In this document: positions 1 to 11,900 of the stretch, one piece after another | Layout: every line of letters starts with the position of its first letter | How positions within the stretch are numbered: position 1 is the stretch's first letter | Origin: an archaeon | Lineage (GTDB): Archaea; Micrarchaeota; Micrarchaeia; Anstonellales; Bilamarchaeaceae | DNA: 64,000 nt | Direction of reading: 5' to 3' | Assembly (NCBI GenBank): GCA_020053355.1 | Contig: JAGVNI010000008.1 | Span: forward strand, 1-64,000 | Made by a program: the position numbers and the translations under genes | Notes under the pieces: generated by a model | Seen by the model: only the letters and a program-made list of their open reading frames with translations | Databases searched by the model: none | Told to the model about the DNA's origin: nothing

Positions 1-81
1 AAAAGACGGGCTTATGGTTACAGGGATTTGGAGTATTTCAGGCTGAAAATCTTGCACAGTTGTGGGTGGAGGTCATCCTAA
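1..81 (+). CDS. Transposase C-terminal fragment (truncated by window edge)
   Basis: The first frame is open from base 1 to a TAA at 79-81 and encodes 26 residues containing RRAYGYRDLEYFRLKI and ending HSCGWRSS. An [RK]xxAYG[FY]R..E.[FY]RL[RK] segment followed by a Cys is typical of the C-terminus of ISL3-like DDE transposases. The rest of the gene lies outside the window. It ends about 20 bp before a sequence resembling an IS terminal repeat. The family assignment comes from this short segment and the terminus only, so it is tentative. Confidence 0.5.
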   Translation, partial: KRRAYGYRDLEYFRLKILHSCGWRSS

Positions 82-102
82 AGTTGGAGAAGAGCCATTT
101 TT
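73..102. mobile_element. Probable right terminal repeat of an ISL3-like insertion sequence
   Basis: Just after the transposase stop, the reverse complement of this stretch starts GGCTCTTCTCCAACTTTAGG. The GGCTCTT start is characteristic of ISL3-family ends. An AT-rich run (atttttttat) follows, as expected for a target site. The left end is outside the window, so terminal repeats and target duplication cannot be compared. Confidence 0.4.
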
Positions 103-115
103 TTATACTCTAACT
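99..115 (+). promoter_or_regulatory. TATA-box promoter of the 1636-residue exported protein
   Basis: The run TTTTTTTATACTCTA lies about 75 bp before the ATG at 183, giving a predicted transcript start near 130 and a leader of about 50 nt. It sits directly at the outer edge of the IS terminus, so the element may have inserted just upstream of the promoter or supplied part of it. Confidence 0.45.
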
Positions 116-182
116 GCCATAATATTGCAAGACGTTTAGTGCTATTTTTGCACAGTCCGAAACGGGGAGGGGGAATGGCCGC

Positions 183-3100
183 ATGAGACTGCATAGGGGG
201 AGGGAGCGGGAGAACCAGGAGACGCGGGGCTGGCGCCGCGAGCTTGACAAACAGGCGTTGAAACGGTTTTTTTCGAAACTGGAAACCGCTGCGCTGGCGG
301 TGATTCTGTCGGCTGGCTGCGCAACCAATATAAAGAACGCCAGCCCAGAGCATCCCATGGCACAGCCGAAGGTGGCGGAGTTTGAGACGCCGCGGCATAA
401 CAAGGTCGTAGTGCCGGCGCATGCGAAAGAGGCGGGAACGCAAGCGAAGGAGGCAGGGCACAGGACCGCTGATGCGACAATGAGGGCTGCACAGGAGCAG
501 GCGCAGCAGGCCATCCAAAGATTCGTCGAATTCATACTTACGGGCAACCAGCTGAAAGCTGACGAGTTCCTCAGGATTTACGATGAGGAGACGCTGGGCG
601 AAGAGGAGAGGGCCGCGGCTTTCGACGAGGCCCTCGTGGCGGAATTCCGGACCAGGGTGATGGACGATGCGGACATCGGCCCGATTTTCAGCGCGTTCCG
701 GGAATCGCACCAGGTGGAAGGGGGGGGAGTAGACCTCAGCGAATTCATAGGCGCGATAAGAAGGGTCCGCGAGGCAACGGATTCCGGGGAAACAGCGGGG
801 ATGGATGCCCTAAGGCAGGAATTCTCCGCCGTGTTCGTGGACAGCCTTCTCGCGAGATGGCAGAACGCCCAGGTTGCCACGGCGCCGGCGGATATAACAC
901 AGGCGGTTCCTGTACCCGTCCGGAGGGAATCGCAGATTGATGTGGACGGCCTGAGGGCCGCGGAGCTTTTCGCGAGACTGATACGCTCCGGCAGCGAACC
1001 CGACTCGGAAGGCCGCACACGGGGCCATTACGAGGGCCAGATAACCACGCTTTTCACGAGATACCGGGACGGGCCGGCGTTGGACGCCTCCTTCCTCGCG
1101 GTTTTCATGAGGTCGCTCGGGGACATGGAAAGGGCCGTCGTGGACGAATTCATGCACCGCGGGAGCATAGAGACGCTGGCCTTCGAGCATATTGGAAGGC
1201 TCATGCGGGACATAAGGCTTGTCTCACGGGATTTGCGCGCGCCGGAAAATGCGGTGAACATGTCCAACCTGAACCGGGCATTCGGCTCCGGGTTCGTCTC
1301 GGCGCTCCAACGCATCGTCGCCCCGCCGCGGGTGATGGCGCTTGCCAGCATCGAGGATTTGCGGGCGAAGATTGCCGCAATCCGGGATTTCGCCCAATCG
1401 CGCGGGATGGACGCAAGCACGCTGTCGATTGGCGGCCGTACGCTTGAGGAGTGGGATTTGCAGGTTGCGGAGATTGAATCGGCCGGCTCCGGCGGGACAA
1501 CCCAGCAGAGAATCAACGACATCGTGATAGCCTTGCCCAGCGCGGACATGTTATCAGGAGAGGAGAGGGAGGCGCGAAGGCTAGCCGAAAGGTTCGCGGC
1601 CCTCATAAACGGGACCAGGCCTTTCTATTACAATATAGGCGAGAGCTGGCTGTCTGCGGCAAGGAGCATGCTGGCCCAGGCGGATGACCGGCGCGCGCAG
1701 GGAAACACAGGCTCGGTATTCTCGCTCCTTCTTTCACGCGAACTGGAGAGGCAGAACCTCCGTCTCGAGGATTCGACCATTCGGGACGGCGAGGGAAGGA
1801 CGACGCTCACAACCGGAATTCGCACGATTATAGAGCGCGTCGCCAATGTCCTGCCCGTCCTGCGCAGCGCAAGGACCATGCTAAACGGCGATTTCGATGA
1901 AGAAGAGGTGGAGCAGACAAACCGCATGATAGGCGAGCTCCCATCGGACCTTTTTCCGGAAGACGTCCGCGAGGCGATGGCGCATGGATTCGAAAGCGCG
2001 GCGAGAAGGGCGGGGGAGGCGAGGTATTCGCCAGCTTCCATCTCGTCCGCCGCATCGATAATACGCACTTCAATCAGCGCCCTCCCGCAGGCGTTGCAGG
2101 ACCGGATTCTCATGGGGAGCGTTTCGGCATGGGACTATGAGGTCGGCGGCGCCGATGAAGGCGCATCGCGGATGGACGCGATGGATGCAGCGTACCATGC
2201 GATGAGCGGGCCGGCATTCAGCGCATTCTCGGCCTGGGTGGACAGGTTCGCCCAGACGCTCCAGACTGAAGGCGAAGCCGCGCCGGCAGGGATGGACGAT
2301 GAGACGATGCTTGACGGCGTGATGCTGCGGGACGCGCGCTCGAGGCTGATGAATGCCAGCGAGATTTTCAGCAACACGCCCCTTGAAGTCCGGTTCGCAT
2401 TGTACCAGCTATTTGTTAGCAGGGCGGAAAACGGCGAGGAAGGAATCAGCACCGAGGATGCCGGGCGATTCGCTGCAATCGTCAACGCGCTCTCAGGACT
2501 TCCATCAGCGTATGCGGCGCTGCTGGTGCGCAGCACTGGCCCGACGCTGCTTGCCGATTATGACGCGCAGAGCATCGAATTGATACTGAGCGCAATCAAC
2601 ACGTACAGCATGCCGCTGATAAACGCGGGGATGTATAGGGAACTCGAAGAATATTATTCCGGGCTCGGCGACCGCATCCGCGATTTGTTCGTCGATGTCG
2701 TTGCGCTCCGGAATGTCGGCAGGGAGCAGTCCGGAAACCTGCGGGATGTGCGCGTGCGCCTTCCTCCGGACCGGCCGGAGTTCGCCGACATATACCTTCC
2801 TGCAAGCAGGCTGATGGTATCCCTGCCGAAAAGGATTTACGAGAGATGGGTCTCGCAGGGGATGGTCGTGCAGCTGAGCCAGGCGCCGGACATCACGCAA
2901 GGGCCTGCGGCGGCTCCGAGCATCAGCGAGATTGAGAGGGACTTTTTCGGCCGCGACGCCATAACGATTGAGATGAACATACCGACGCCGATGCTGTATC
3001 TTCCGCTTGTCGTCGAGAACCTCGGCGCGCTGAGCCCAAGGTACCCGATACCGGTCGAGGAGATGAACGAGCTGTGGGGCGAGGGGGAGGGCAACATCCA

Positions 3101-5093
3101 TTATGTCACCGGACCGGATGAGGATACTGTCGAGTACGGATTCTCTGAAGCCGTCGGCCAAAGGGGCGGCGGCAGGGACTGGTCCGAGTCTGTCTACGGA
3201 AGGGGCGGAGACGGGCTTGAGCACGTCGTCGGAAATGTCAGGTGGAACAACCAGCCCTTTGCGCAGGATGACGAGGGGCGCAGCACTTACCTGACGCGCG
3301 GCAGGTTCGATTTGGACGTCCAGGGAACGGAACTCGAAACATTGCGCCTCGCATTCGACGGGGTGGCGCCATCCGGGACAGACACCGCGGTCTTCTTCGA
3401 AAAAGAAGGCGACGAATACACCGCGTTCGTTTTCCAGAGGTTTGCCGGCGGAAGCTTCGCGCTCGTGGATGCGCGCACGCTCACCATGGAAGATGCCCAG
3501 TTGCTTTATGAGCATACGTTCGCCGAGCAGCCATACCGCCTTTACGGCAGCACGAGGATTACCGGAGCCGATGCGGGCGGGGCGCGCGAGGACTGGATGG
3601 TCCAGATGGACGGGGCGGTCCTTTTTGCGGGCATGCCATCAACTGAAACGCAATTCCAGGGAGCCGGAGCCGCAATCCAAATCGGGCGCGGCGGGGCTGG
3701 GGCGGATTACGAGGAGACGCGCGGCAGGAGAGTCGGGGCTCTCGGTGCGTATATCAATCCCGAAGAGCGGGATTACTATGTCGGGCGGGTCTATCTCAGC
3801 AACCTTGAAGAAAGCGCAGAGCGCCAGGGTGTCGGGGTGCACGGTGAATTCCAGTATTTCAGGGCGCGCCGCGGCAGCATCGATGTTTTCCTTGGCAGCA
3901 GGAACATCGGCGCAGAAGACGCCGGGCCGGAGAACATAGATGCAGGCCTCATCGCATCCTACCTCGGCGAAGGATGGTATGGCGGGGCGCGCGGCGGATA
4001 TATGATGAGCCAGATGATACGGCCGCAGGCCGAAGGTGTTGTGCCTCCGCTTGCGCTCACTACGGAAAGGATTGCAGGAGGCACGGTATTCGCAGGGACG
4101 GACCTGACCTCCCTTTCTTTTGCCACGGCAGTGTCTGCCGTCTGGACGCAGCTCCAGGAGGAGCAGCCCGAGGGAGTCAGCGACGAGGAATGGCAGAGGC
4201 ACATCGCAGGAGCCCTCCGGGTGTACATACCGGCAATCCGGACAAGGTTCGCCGGGGCCGGGATTAACGACGAGGATTTCTGGACCGGCGGCTACGGCAT
4301 TGCATCCGTTTTATACCCGCTGGACTGGATGCCGGAAATCAACGCGTTTGGCATCTACCTGCAGGGTGAAGGAGAGAATGAGGGGCACACGATTCCGATA
4401 GTCGGAGGCACGGCCGAAGTCGCCCCAAGCGATGGCACGAGATTCAGGGTGCAGGCATTTGGAGTCGTGGATGAAGGCGGCGGGGCAGACCTCCGGGCGT
4501 TCTTCGGCCAGCAGGCCGGGTTCGATTTCTCGGCAAACGGCGTATACACCGAAACGATAGGGGAAATCGGGCGCGGAGTATCAGGAGCGCTAAGGCTGCG
4601 GCTTGGCGATGAGGAAGACCAATACCGCGTGCGGCTGGTGCTCGCCGGCGGATATGCCGAGCAGACGGTCGGAGATGAGAATATCACGACCATTGAAGGC
4701 GGCGGAGGCATAAGGGTGAACCTTGCCGAGCCTGGGGCCGAGCCGACCCTCACGGATATCCAGGTCGGGGCGACCGGAATCCATACCGAAGTGGCCCCGA
4801 TTTCGATGGATGAGGAAGAGCGGAGCGCTGACCAGGTCGACGTCCAGGCCGGAGTCACAGTCGGCACGACGGACTGGAGCCTCGACGCCACGGCCGGCGC
4901 GCAGTGGTGGGCATCCGATGATCGGGAGAGGCTGTATGTCACGGCAGGGGGAGAATACAGGCTCTGGAGCGGGGATGGAATCTGGGAAAGCGTATCAGTC
5001 GTCGGCAGGTTCGCCGGGCTGGTTTGGAGTTCTGAAGAAGCGGATGCCGGGGACTTCAATTTCAGCGTGTTCCTGAGGGCGCTCAACTATTGA
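183..5093 (+). CDS. Giant predicted lipoprotein with helical repeats and beta-barrel-like C-terminus
   Basis: 1636 residues, not assigned to a family. The N-terminus is strongly basic to residue 31, then a hydrophobic segment ends in a lipobox-like LSAGC (Cys46), suggesting export and lipid anchoring. Residues ~110-470 are helical, with units of the form F.xFILTGNxxxxxxFxxI that recur in the giant protein starting at 5909. From about residue 1020 the sequence is Gly-, Tyr- and acid-rich with alternating hydrophobic residues and short turns, like beta-barrel hairpins, and the last residue is aromatic (FLRALNY). The ATG at 183 follows a GGGAGGGGG purine run and a TATA box. Outer-layer beta-barrel is inference; a beta-rich surface protein is the alternative. 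Confidence 0.6.
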   Translation: MRLHRGRERENQETRGWRRELDKQALKRFFSKLETAALAVILSAGCATNIKNASPEHPMAQPKVAEFETPRHNKVVVPAHAKEAGTQAKEAGHRTADATMRAAQEQAQQAIQRFVEFILTGNQLKADEFLRIYDEETLGEEERAAAFDEALVAEFRTRVMDDADIGPIFSAFRESHQVEGGGVDLSEFIGAIRRVREATDSGETAGMDALRQEFSAVFVDSLLARWQNAQVATAPADITQAVPVPVRRESQIDVDGLRAAELFARLIRSGSEPDSEGRTRGHYEGQITTLFTRYRDGPALDASFLAVFMRSLGDMERAVVDEFMHRGSIETLAFEHIGRLMRDIRLVSRDLRAPENAVNMSNLNRAFGSGFVSALQRIVAPPRVMALASIEDLRAKIAAIRDFAQSRGMDASTLSIGGRTLEEWDLQVAEIESAGSGGTTQQRINDIVIALPSADMLSGEEREARRLAERFAALINGTRPFYYNIGESWLSAARSMLAQADDRRAQGNTGSVFSLLLSRELERQNLRLEDSTIRDGEGRTTLTTGIRTIIERVANVLPVLRSARTMLNGDFDEEEVEQTNRMIGELPSDLFPEDVREAMAHGFESAARRAGEARYSPASISSAASIIRTSISALPQALQDRILMGSVSAWDYEVGGADEGASRMDAMDAAYHAMSGPAFSAFSAWVDRFAQTLQTEGEAAPAGMDDETMLDGVMLRDARSRLMNASEIFSNTPLEVRFALYQLFVSRAENGEEGISTEDAGRFAAIVNALSGLPSAYAALLVRSTGPTLLADYDAQSIELILSAINTYSMPLINAGMYRELEEYYSGLGDRIRDLFVDVVALRNVGREQSGNLRDVRVRLPPDRPEFADIYLPASRLMVSLPKRIYERWVSQGMVVQLSQAPDITQGPAAAPSISEIERDFFGRDAITIEMNIPTPMLYLPLVVENLGALSPRYPIPVEEMNELWGEGEGNIHYVTGPDEDTVEYGFSEAVGQRGGGRDWSESVYGRGGDGLEHVVGNVRWNNQPFAQDDEGRSTYLTRGRFDLDVQGTELETLRLAFDGVAPSGTDTAVFFEKEGDEYTAFVFQRFAGGSFALVDARTLTMEDAQLLYEHTFAEQPYRLYGSTRITGADAGGAREDWMVQMDGAVLFAGMPSTETQFQGAGAAIQIGRGGAGADYEETRGRRVGALGAYINPEERDYYVGRVYLSNLEESAERQGVGVHGEFQYFRARRGSIDVFLGSRNIGAEDAGPENIDAGLIASYLGEGWYGGARGGYMMSQMIRPQAEGVVPPLALTTERIAGGTVFAGTDLTSLSFATAVSAVWTQLQEEQPEGVSDEEWQRHIAGALRVYIPAIRTRFAGAGINDEDFWTGGYGIASVLYPLDWMPEINAFGIYLQGEGENEGHTIPIVGGTAEVAPSDGTRFRVQAFGVVDEGGGADLRAFFGQQAGFDFSANGVYTETIGEIGRGVSGALRLRLGDEEDQYRVRLVLAGGYAEQTVGDENITTIEGGGGIRVNLAEPGAEPTLTDIQVGATGIHTEVAPISMDEEERSADQVDVQAGVTVGTTDWSLDATAGAQWWASDDRERLYVTAGGEYRLWSGDGIWESVSVVGRFAGLVWSSEEADAGDFNFSVFLRALNY

Positions 5094-5179
5094 CATTTAT
5101 TTATTAATCCGCACAGTTTGGGATATGCGGGCATAATCATCAATTATCTGGGGATTTTGTACGGACAGAGGGAAATGAC

Positions 5180-5584
5180 ATGGAATGGCACGGCATACGG
5201 CTCTACAAGGTTGAAGCGGAAAGCTTGTCAGACGGGAAATTCGCAGGCATCTCGGCATCATTGGACATAGCGAAGATGGAGGTTGCGCGCGAGGGAAGGA
5301 TGAGGATAGATTTCTCTTACTTTTCGGAATACAATCCCGCAATCGCCAGGATAAAGTTCTACGGATTCGTGACGCTCTCCGGAAAGAAGGGGGAAATGGA
5401 TGCGGCGCTTGCGAAGTGGAAAAATGACAGGTTCATCGAGAAGGAGACGTTCGAGACGCTCGTGAACCTAATCAAATACACCGCCGAAACGAACGGCGTG
5501 CTGGTCGCGAAGGCGCTAAACATCGCGCCGCCGGTTGTGTCGCCAAAAATCTCGCTCCAGCAGAAGCCCGCGAGAAAGAAGTGA
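5180..5584 (+). CDS. Small SecB-like protein (paralogue of the 14548-14973 gene)
   Basis: 134 residues. The layout resembles the SecB chaperone fold: a beta-rich first half (residues ~20-75, with ISASLDIAKMEV and RIKFYGFVTL) and a helical second half ending in LNIAPPVVSPKISL, comparable to the conserved xLNLAPVNF tail of SecB. The protein at 14548-14973 has the same organisation. SecB holds secretory proteins unfolded and in bacteria mainly serves outer-membrane proteins; archaeal SecB-like proteins are known. It lies between the two giant exported proteins on the same strand, with its own TATA-like TTTATTTATTAA near 5098 and a purine-rich ribosome site before the ATG. The SecB assignment is by eye and unproven. 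Confidence 0.5.
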   Translation: MEWHGIRLYKVEAESLSDGKFAGISASLDIAKMEVAREGRMRIDFSYFSEYNPAIARIKFYGFVTLSGKKGEMDAALAKWKNDRFIEKETFETLVNLIKYTAETNGVLVAKALNIAPPVVSPKISLQQKPARKK

Positions 5585-5908
5585 CTACCCCCCTGGGAGT
5601 AGAGGCGTTCCACCGGATTTCCTGTTTTTTTCAGCCAATTTCCCATTGCTACAGCCCTTTTTCTGATTAAAGTGGAAGCCCCGGCCCGGCATATGGGCGT
5701 TTTCACCAGAATTTGACATACACGAAAATCCTTTTTGAGTGACAACTCTTTATATGTCTTTCTGGCCAATATATACCTGATACAGACACAAATCTCGGTG
5801 GCAATTCGCTCCGGAAATGGGTGGGAGAGGGCGCCCGGAGCAAGAGAGCGAAGGGAACGAAATTCAAATCCGGCCAGAATTGGCCGGGTTCTTAGGATTG
5901 GTGCACTT
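5585..5908 (+). promoter_or_regulatory. Intergenic region with promoter of the giant 2840-residue protein
   Basis: 324 bp between the small SecB-like gene and the most likely start of the giant gene. A TATA box (CTTTATATG) lies at 5748-5756, which puts transcription start near 5780. An in-frame ATG at 5735 lies before this TATA box and cannot be on that transcript, so the ATG at 5909 or a GTG near 5798 is preferred. No other gene is seen here. Confidence 0.45.
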
Positions 5909-8900
5909 ATGTCCGGACCGAGACTCAGGAAGGAGGGGGAGGGCGGGGAGCCAGAAGGCGAGAGGTCAGCGCGATGGAGGCGGACGCGATTTCTCTCTCA
6001 TTTCAATTCCAGGTGGACGGCTACCACGCTGACGGGACTTATGACGTTGGGGAGCGTTAGCATTTTAAACATCGTCAGCCCAAATATTGCCATGACACAA
6101 CCGGGGCCGGAACAGAGGCGAAGGGGACGCGCAGGCGCAGAACCAGAGGAGATAACAAGGCTCCAGCAGCAGGCGATTGATGCGGCTGCGGCTTTTCGTG
6201 ATTATATCGTCGGCGGCGACCCTGCGCGGAGGCAGGCGTTCTGGACAATCTACAACACCCCGTTCGGCGGGGCGACCCTCCATGACAATTCCACTTTCAT
6301 GAGCAAGCTCTTCGAGGAGCTTGACCGCGTCGGGCAGGATGCGCAGGTGCGGCCTGTATTCGACGCGTTCTGCGCATCGAGGGGGCGGCTCTTCGGCTTC
6401 CTCTGGAGCAACCCGGTCCATTTCACGGATTTCATCGATACGACCTACAACCTCCGGACCCTCCTATCAAGGGCGCCAACGCCGGACCAGGTTCGGGTGC
6501 TGGTTACGCAGGTTCAGGGCTCCGAAGGCAGGCCTGCCAGGGCAGACAGCCAGGTGGGTCGGATTCGCGCCGCCATGCGGGCGACATCCGGGCTCAGTGT
6601 CGAGGATGCCGTCCGCGCGGATTTCGACAGGGCGAACCGCGAGGAAGCCCTCCAGAGATACGACCAGGGGCTCGTTGATGTGGTATGGCAGAACATGCCG
6701 AGGCAGCTTGCGGTCAGAGCTGCCGGCGCATTGCGCGATTTCATCCTGACAGGAGACGAGGCGAAGAGGACGCTTTTCAGGGGCATCTGGGATGCCAACA
6801 CATCGCAGGCTTTCACAGACGCCTTCACGGCAGAATTCAGGACAGCGATATACCAGAACACCGCAGCGGGGCTTGCCCCGATTGCACAGGCATACAATAC
6901 TGCGCACAGCGGCATAGACCCGAATGAATTCGCCGGCATGATTACCCGCCTTTATCAGGCCGCAGGGAGAGGCACGGTTCAGGACGTCGAGGCTCTCCGG
7001 CAGGCCGAGGGCGCCAACGTCATAGACCCGCTGCTCCGCATCGTGGCGCAGGGCATGGCGGGGCGCGCCATCACGCTCCTGCGGGACGTGCTTGAGACAG
7101 GCAACCAGACTTCGCGGGATTCTTTTGTCGCGATACTTAACGGCAGGCTCGCAGTCGTGTCCAACAACACGGTCACGATGCCGACCGTCGAGAACAACGA
7201 TGTTTTCTGGACAGAATTCACGAGGATGTATACGTCCGAGATAAGCCGGAACAGCAGGCTTGCCACGCTGGTGCGCAGTTTCCAGAGGAATATCCTGCCG
7301 ATTGCGATTAGGGACATATATTCCGAGCTTGCACGCGCAAGCCCGGATACCGCCAGGCTTAACACCGATTACGGACCGGACCTTGTCAACCTGGTCGCAG
7401 GCAACCTGGGCACCCTCACCTGGATGCTCCGCCCGGATGCGGACCTCAATGCTGAAATCACCCGGAGGTCGAGGGCAGAGGACCCGGCCGCAGTGCGCAT
7501 CAACGGCATGCGCGTCACATTCAACAAGGCGAGCGGCCTTCGGGAAGTTTATGCTGCGCTCGTGCAGGAGCGGGCGAGGGCGCGAAGCCTCGAGGCCCCG
7601 GATGTCGTGACGCTCCTTGAGCAGAACTACGATGCGCTTTCATACCTCGGTGGCTCGCCCGCCCAGGTGCAGGCAGAAGTGGACCGCAGGGCGAGGGCCC
7701 GGCCGCCGGATGCCCTTGCAGCGCAATTGAAGGCGAGGTTCCCGACGAATGCAGGCGAAGCCCTCTCGCGCGCCTATTCCGCGATGAGGGATGCGCGCGC
7801 AAGGCGGGCGCAACTCGTGACGACTTACGGGCAGGAATTCGTCGATGCGGTGTCCGCTAACCTGGACAACCTCCAGTGGGTGCTGCGGCCCGTCGAAGAA
7901 ATCGACAGGGAGATGCGCACGCGAAGGACCGACCCGTTCGTCACAAGGGTGAATTCGGCGGTGGGATATTCCGTCGGCACGCTCGCGCACGGTTTGCGGG
8001 ACATATACACCACGCTTGGAAGGAGCTCTCCGGACCGCGCAGCGCTCGTCACGCAATATGGCGAAAACGTCGTGGCATACGTAGAGGCCAACCGCGCGCG
8101 CCTCGCATGGCTGGGTGGCGACCTCGCAACGGTGGAAAGGACGCTCCAGGACCCGAGCACGGACGCAACCATCAGGCAGGCGCAGGGATTCCTATACAGC
8201 TATTCGCCGGTGCAGCTCGTTTCGGCGATAGCAAGGGCGAGGAGCGCAATCAGCAGGCGCGGGCTGGCACTTGCGGATGCGACCGACGCATATGGCACCG
8301 TCTTCGTCGGACCGGTGGTCTCGCGCCAGGCAGTGGCTACGCCGTCCATTTCTCCGACGGCAGCCCAGCCGCTTCAGGCCGTCATCGAATCCAGATGCCA
8401 GAACATCATCCGCGACATGGAAGCCATCGACTCGCAATTGCGCTGGAATATCCTTGAGCCTGCCCGTGTCGTGATGCGGGAGCACATGGAAAGGTGGCGC
8501 AGGGAGAACGACGCCATCCGGCTGGAAGCCAGGCAGACTCAGGACCCGGCAGCCCTCGCAGCGCTTGAGGCGAGGCAGCAGGTCCTCATAAACTCCATGA
8601 TGACCCCCTCCGACATGCGCAGGGCTGTCGAGATGGCGTTCTCCATGATACACCTTGCCGAAACCGGCGGGGACATGACAAGGGCGCCGTCCCTTGATGG
8701 CGTCTCCACGACGGATATGGATATCGGAACGCTCAATCGGCTGACAACATGGTACAACGGCCCGGGGATGGCTGGCAAGCAGCCAATCATCAGCGATGTC
8801 GTATCTTCAGTGCTTTACCGTGCCGACCCGAACCTATACCGGTTCATCACAGGGGTCGAGGAGCCCGGGCTGGCAAGCGCCATCTCAAGGACTTTTGCGT

Positions 8901-11900
8901 CCACGCAAAGAAGGGGAGCGGATGCCAGGGCGACGCTCGTGATACTTTATGGCGAGCCTTTCGTCGCGCTCGTGGAGTCGCAGGCCGGAAACCTGCGCAT
9001 CCTTGAAAGCCCCTCGGTGATGCAGAGCCCGACGGCCACGATGCAGGCGCTCCGGATGGCCGAGAATGAGCTTTACGCAAGCATAGTCGTGCGCGTCTAC
9101 CGCGCCCTTGCCAATCCGAGGCAGGGCGAAGATCGCGCATCCATGGTCACGCTTTTCGGCGAAGCGTTCGTCCGGGTAGTCGAAACCAACCAGGCGCAGA
9201 TGATCGCGCTTGGCACCGGCACGCCGACGCTTGAGCAGATACGCGCATTGCCGGCGCCGGTGAAGCAGGCGCTGTTTGCCGCATATCCCCCGGCATATGC
9301 AAGAAGCGTGGGCGCACTCGCTCGGACATTCCGCCGCCAGGACGACTTCATATTCCGGGGAATGGGCACTGTCTATTCCGTGCTCCGCGAGAGGCCGCAA
9401 AGCAGCGCGCCAGCCGACCGGAGGACGGCATTCGACCAGCGGGTCCGTGAGCTTTACGCGACTTACGGCGAGCAGTTCGTGCGCACAATTGATGCCAACA
9501 TGGCGCAACTTGATTTCCTGCAGAGCCCGACATCATCGACCCGGGACCTCGCCAGGCTGACGCCCGAGGTGCGCGAGCGGCTGAATGTGACGTTCGAAAG
9601 CGGGCCGGCAGTAGGGCGGGCGAATTTCATGCCCAATTTCATGAGGGTCGCGACGCAGCTCCCGAGGGTGTTCACCCAGCTGCGCGGCGCGCTCGCATTC
9701 AACAATCCGACAGACACATTGTCCACGACGTTCGCGAACGCCATCCAGTATTACCGCGACCAGTTCGGGACCAACGACTATCTCTTCAACCAGTACATCA
9801 ACATCGACCTCCTCAGCAGGAACATCCAGAGGCTCGCCAGGCAGTACAGCATTTCGCTTCCGGCATACATCATGGATGGCATCGAAACGCCTGAAGAGCT
9901 TTCCAGGTTCCTCGCCTCCGATACAGGACGGGAGTTCATAGCAGAAGGCAGGCGGCAATACGAGAGGGTGGAACAGCAGTACCTGCTTGGCAGGGCCGAC
10001 CTTCCAGCCACTTCTCCGCTTAGGCTAAGCGGGGACCTGAGCGACAGCAGCGTCTCGGATTTGCGCAACCGGCTGTCGATTCTGGATGCTTTGTATCTGG
10101 GCTTGGCGCTGCCGAGCATCTCGGGCACGGACTCGGCGTTCAGCCGCGCCGCGGCCACGGCGACATTCAACTCGATGCTTATCATATCGAACCGGGACCC
10201 GTACCTTGTCGGGCCGTTCCTGCTCCAGGTCCTGCCAGCTATAATCGCCGTGGCGCAGGATGAGCGCACTATCGTCGCCGCGCTGGAAACGTTCAACAGC
10301 ATATTCGCGCAGCGTTACGAGTCAGGGACGAGGGAAATCGCATACAGCACCGCGCTTAACCGCAGGTATTTCCTCGAAGTCTTCGCCCGGATAGGACAGC
10401 AGCTTCCGGAGGTCACGAGCACATACGACCACAACCGCCTTGAAGACGAGCTCCGCCTTGTGCCTGAACCAAGGGCTGACGAGGGATACCTAAGCCCGCT
10501 CCTCTACCGTTACAGGCCAGGATTCTGGCAGGGCGACGGGCTGGAGCCGCTCCCGACGATGTACGGGCAGCAGGGCTCGCCTATCCGGCTGCTGCCGACG
10601 CCGACCATGCCGACAAGCCCTTTCCTTCCGGTTCCTGGAGGGTTCACGCTGAATTCGGGCGCAAGCGGGCTTTTCAGCAGCATGTACGACCAGCTCCGGC
10701 CTCCGGCGGCAAGGATGTTCCGGCAGCGGGTCCCCCAGCGCTTCAGGATAGGCGCGCTTGGCGCTTCGACGATAATCCGAAGGATCAACCAGCTGTTCGG
10801 GCCGATGCCGGTCGATTACAACGACTATTGGCTGAGCGGTTTCGGGGAGACCGGAGGGTTCTATTCACACGAGGAAAGGGGCCCTACGTCGAGGGACCGC
10901 GGCGGGGCTGCGGCAGTCGGCGGCGGGCGCACGATAAGCGGCGGCACAAGAGGCTCTGCCAGATGGACGCGCGAACAGGCAGAGACGGCTGGCACTGCAA
11001 CCGCTGGCCAGCCAACGCAGTCGAACAGCACGACGACGGATACCGTGGATGTCGCGGCCTCCTCGGTGAGGCTGCCGATGCCCATGTCGGGACCGGTCCC
11101 GCTCCCGCTTTTCGGACTGATACCGTATAACATGTTCGGAATGCAGGATGGCACGGGAATACACCGCGCAAGGCAGGAATTCCATTATGAGAATGCATCG
11201 AGTGAAACCAGGACGACGACGCCCGGAACAGGCGGCCAGCCTGGCACCACGACGGTGACAGACCAGCAGACAGCGGGGAGGACCAGGGGCCTGCTCGACA
11301 CGTACCAGAGGATTGCACGCGAATCGCAGACGGACATGCTGCTTTTCGTTTCAGGCGAGCACGTACCGGAACTGACCGGCCCGGGGGGAACGAGCGGGCA
11401 GGAGGGCCAGGACAGGCTTAAATCAAGGCTGTATTTCGTCACGAGGACCGGCGACATATACCAGCTCGCCTACGGCCTCGACACCCGGGCGCAGCTTCTC
11501 AACTACTTGTATGCCGGCGCGAACACCCAGCAGGCGCTCGCATCGGCAAGGACAGTCGGGAGGCAGATGCTGACCGGCGACTCGGCAGCAGGGGGCTTTG
11601 ACGGATCCGCGGTCGGGTTCACGCTTCCGCGCGCCGGCGGGGACTCGTTCTCTGCCCTTGCACTCGGGCAGTTGGTCCGCAGCATGAGCACGATGGACCC
11701 GGTGCACGCGGAGCAGGCCGTCGGAATGGCAGTCACGAACCTGCTCTCGGACAGGAGGCAGCGCGACATTTATGCGGCATTCTACCGCGGGGCGGAGATG
11801 GTGACTGTGGACCCGCAGAACCGCGCGCATATAAGCGACTCGCGCTTTGCTGAAGGCACGGGCGAATTGATGTGGAGGCGCATGCGCATAGACCCGATGG

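Noticed and set aside
2505-3515. Long minus-strand open frame (336 codons) inside the first giant gene
   Set aside because: It lies entirely opposite a well-supported coding frame, has low-complexity Arg/Pro/Ala composition typical of antisense frames in GC-rich genes, and no ribosome site or domain.
5735-5908. ATG at 5735 as start of the giant protein
   Set aside because: It precedes the TATA box at 5748-5756, so it would not be on the transcript; the added residues do not form a better signal sequence.
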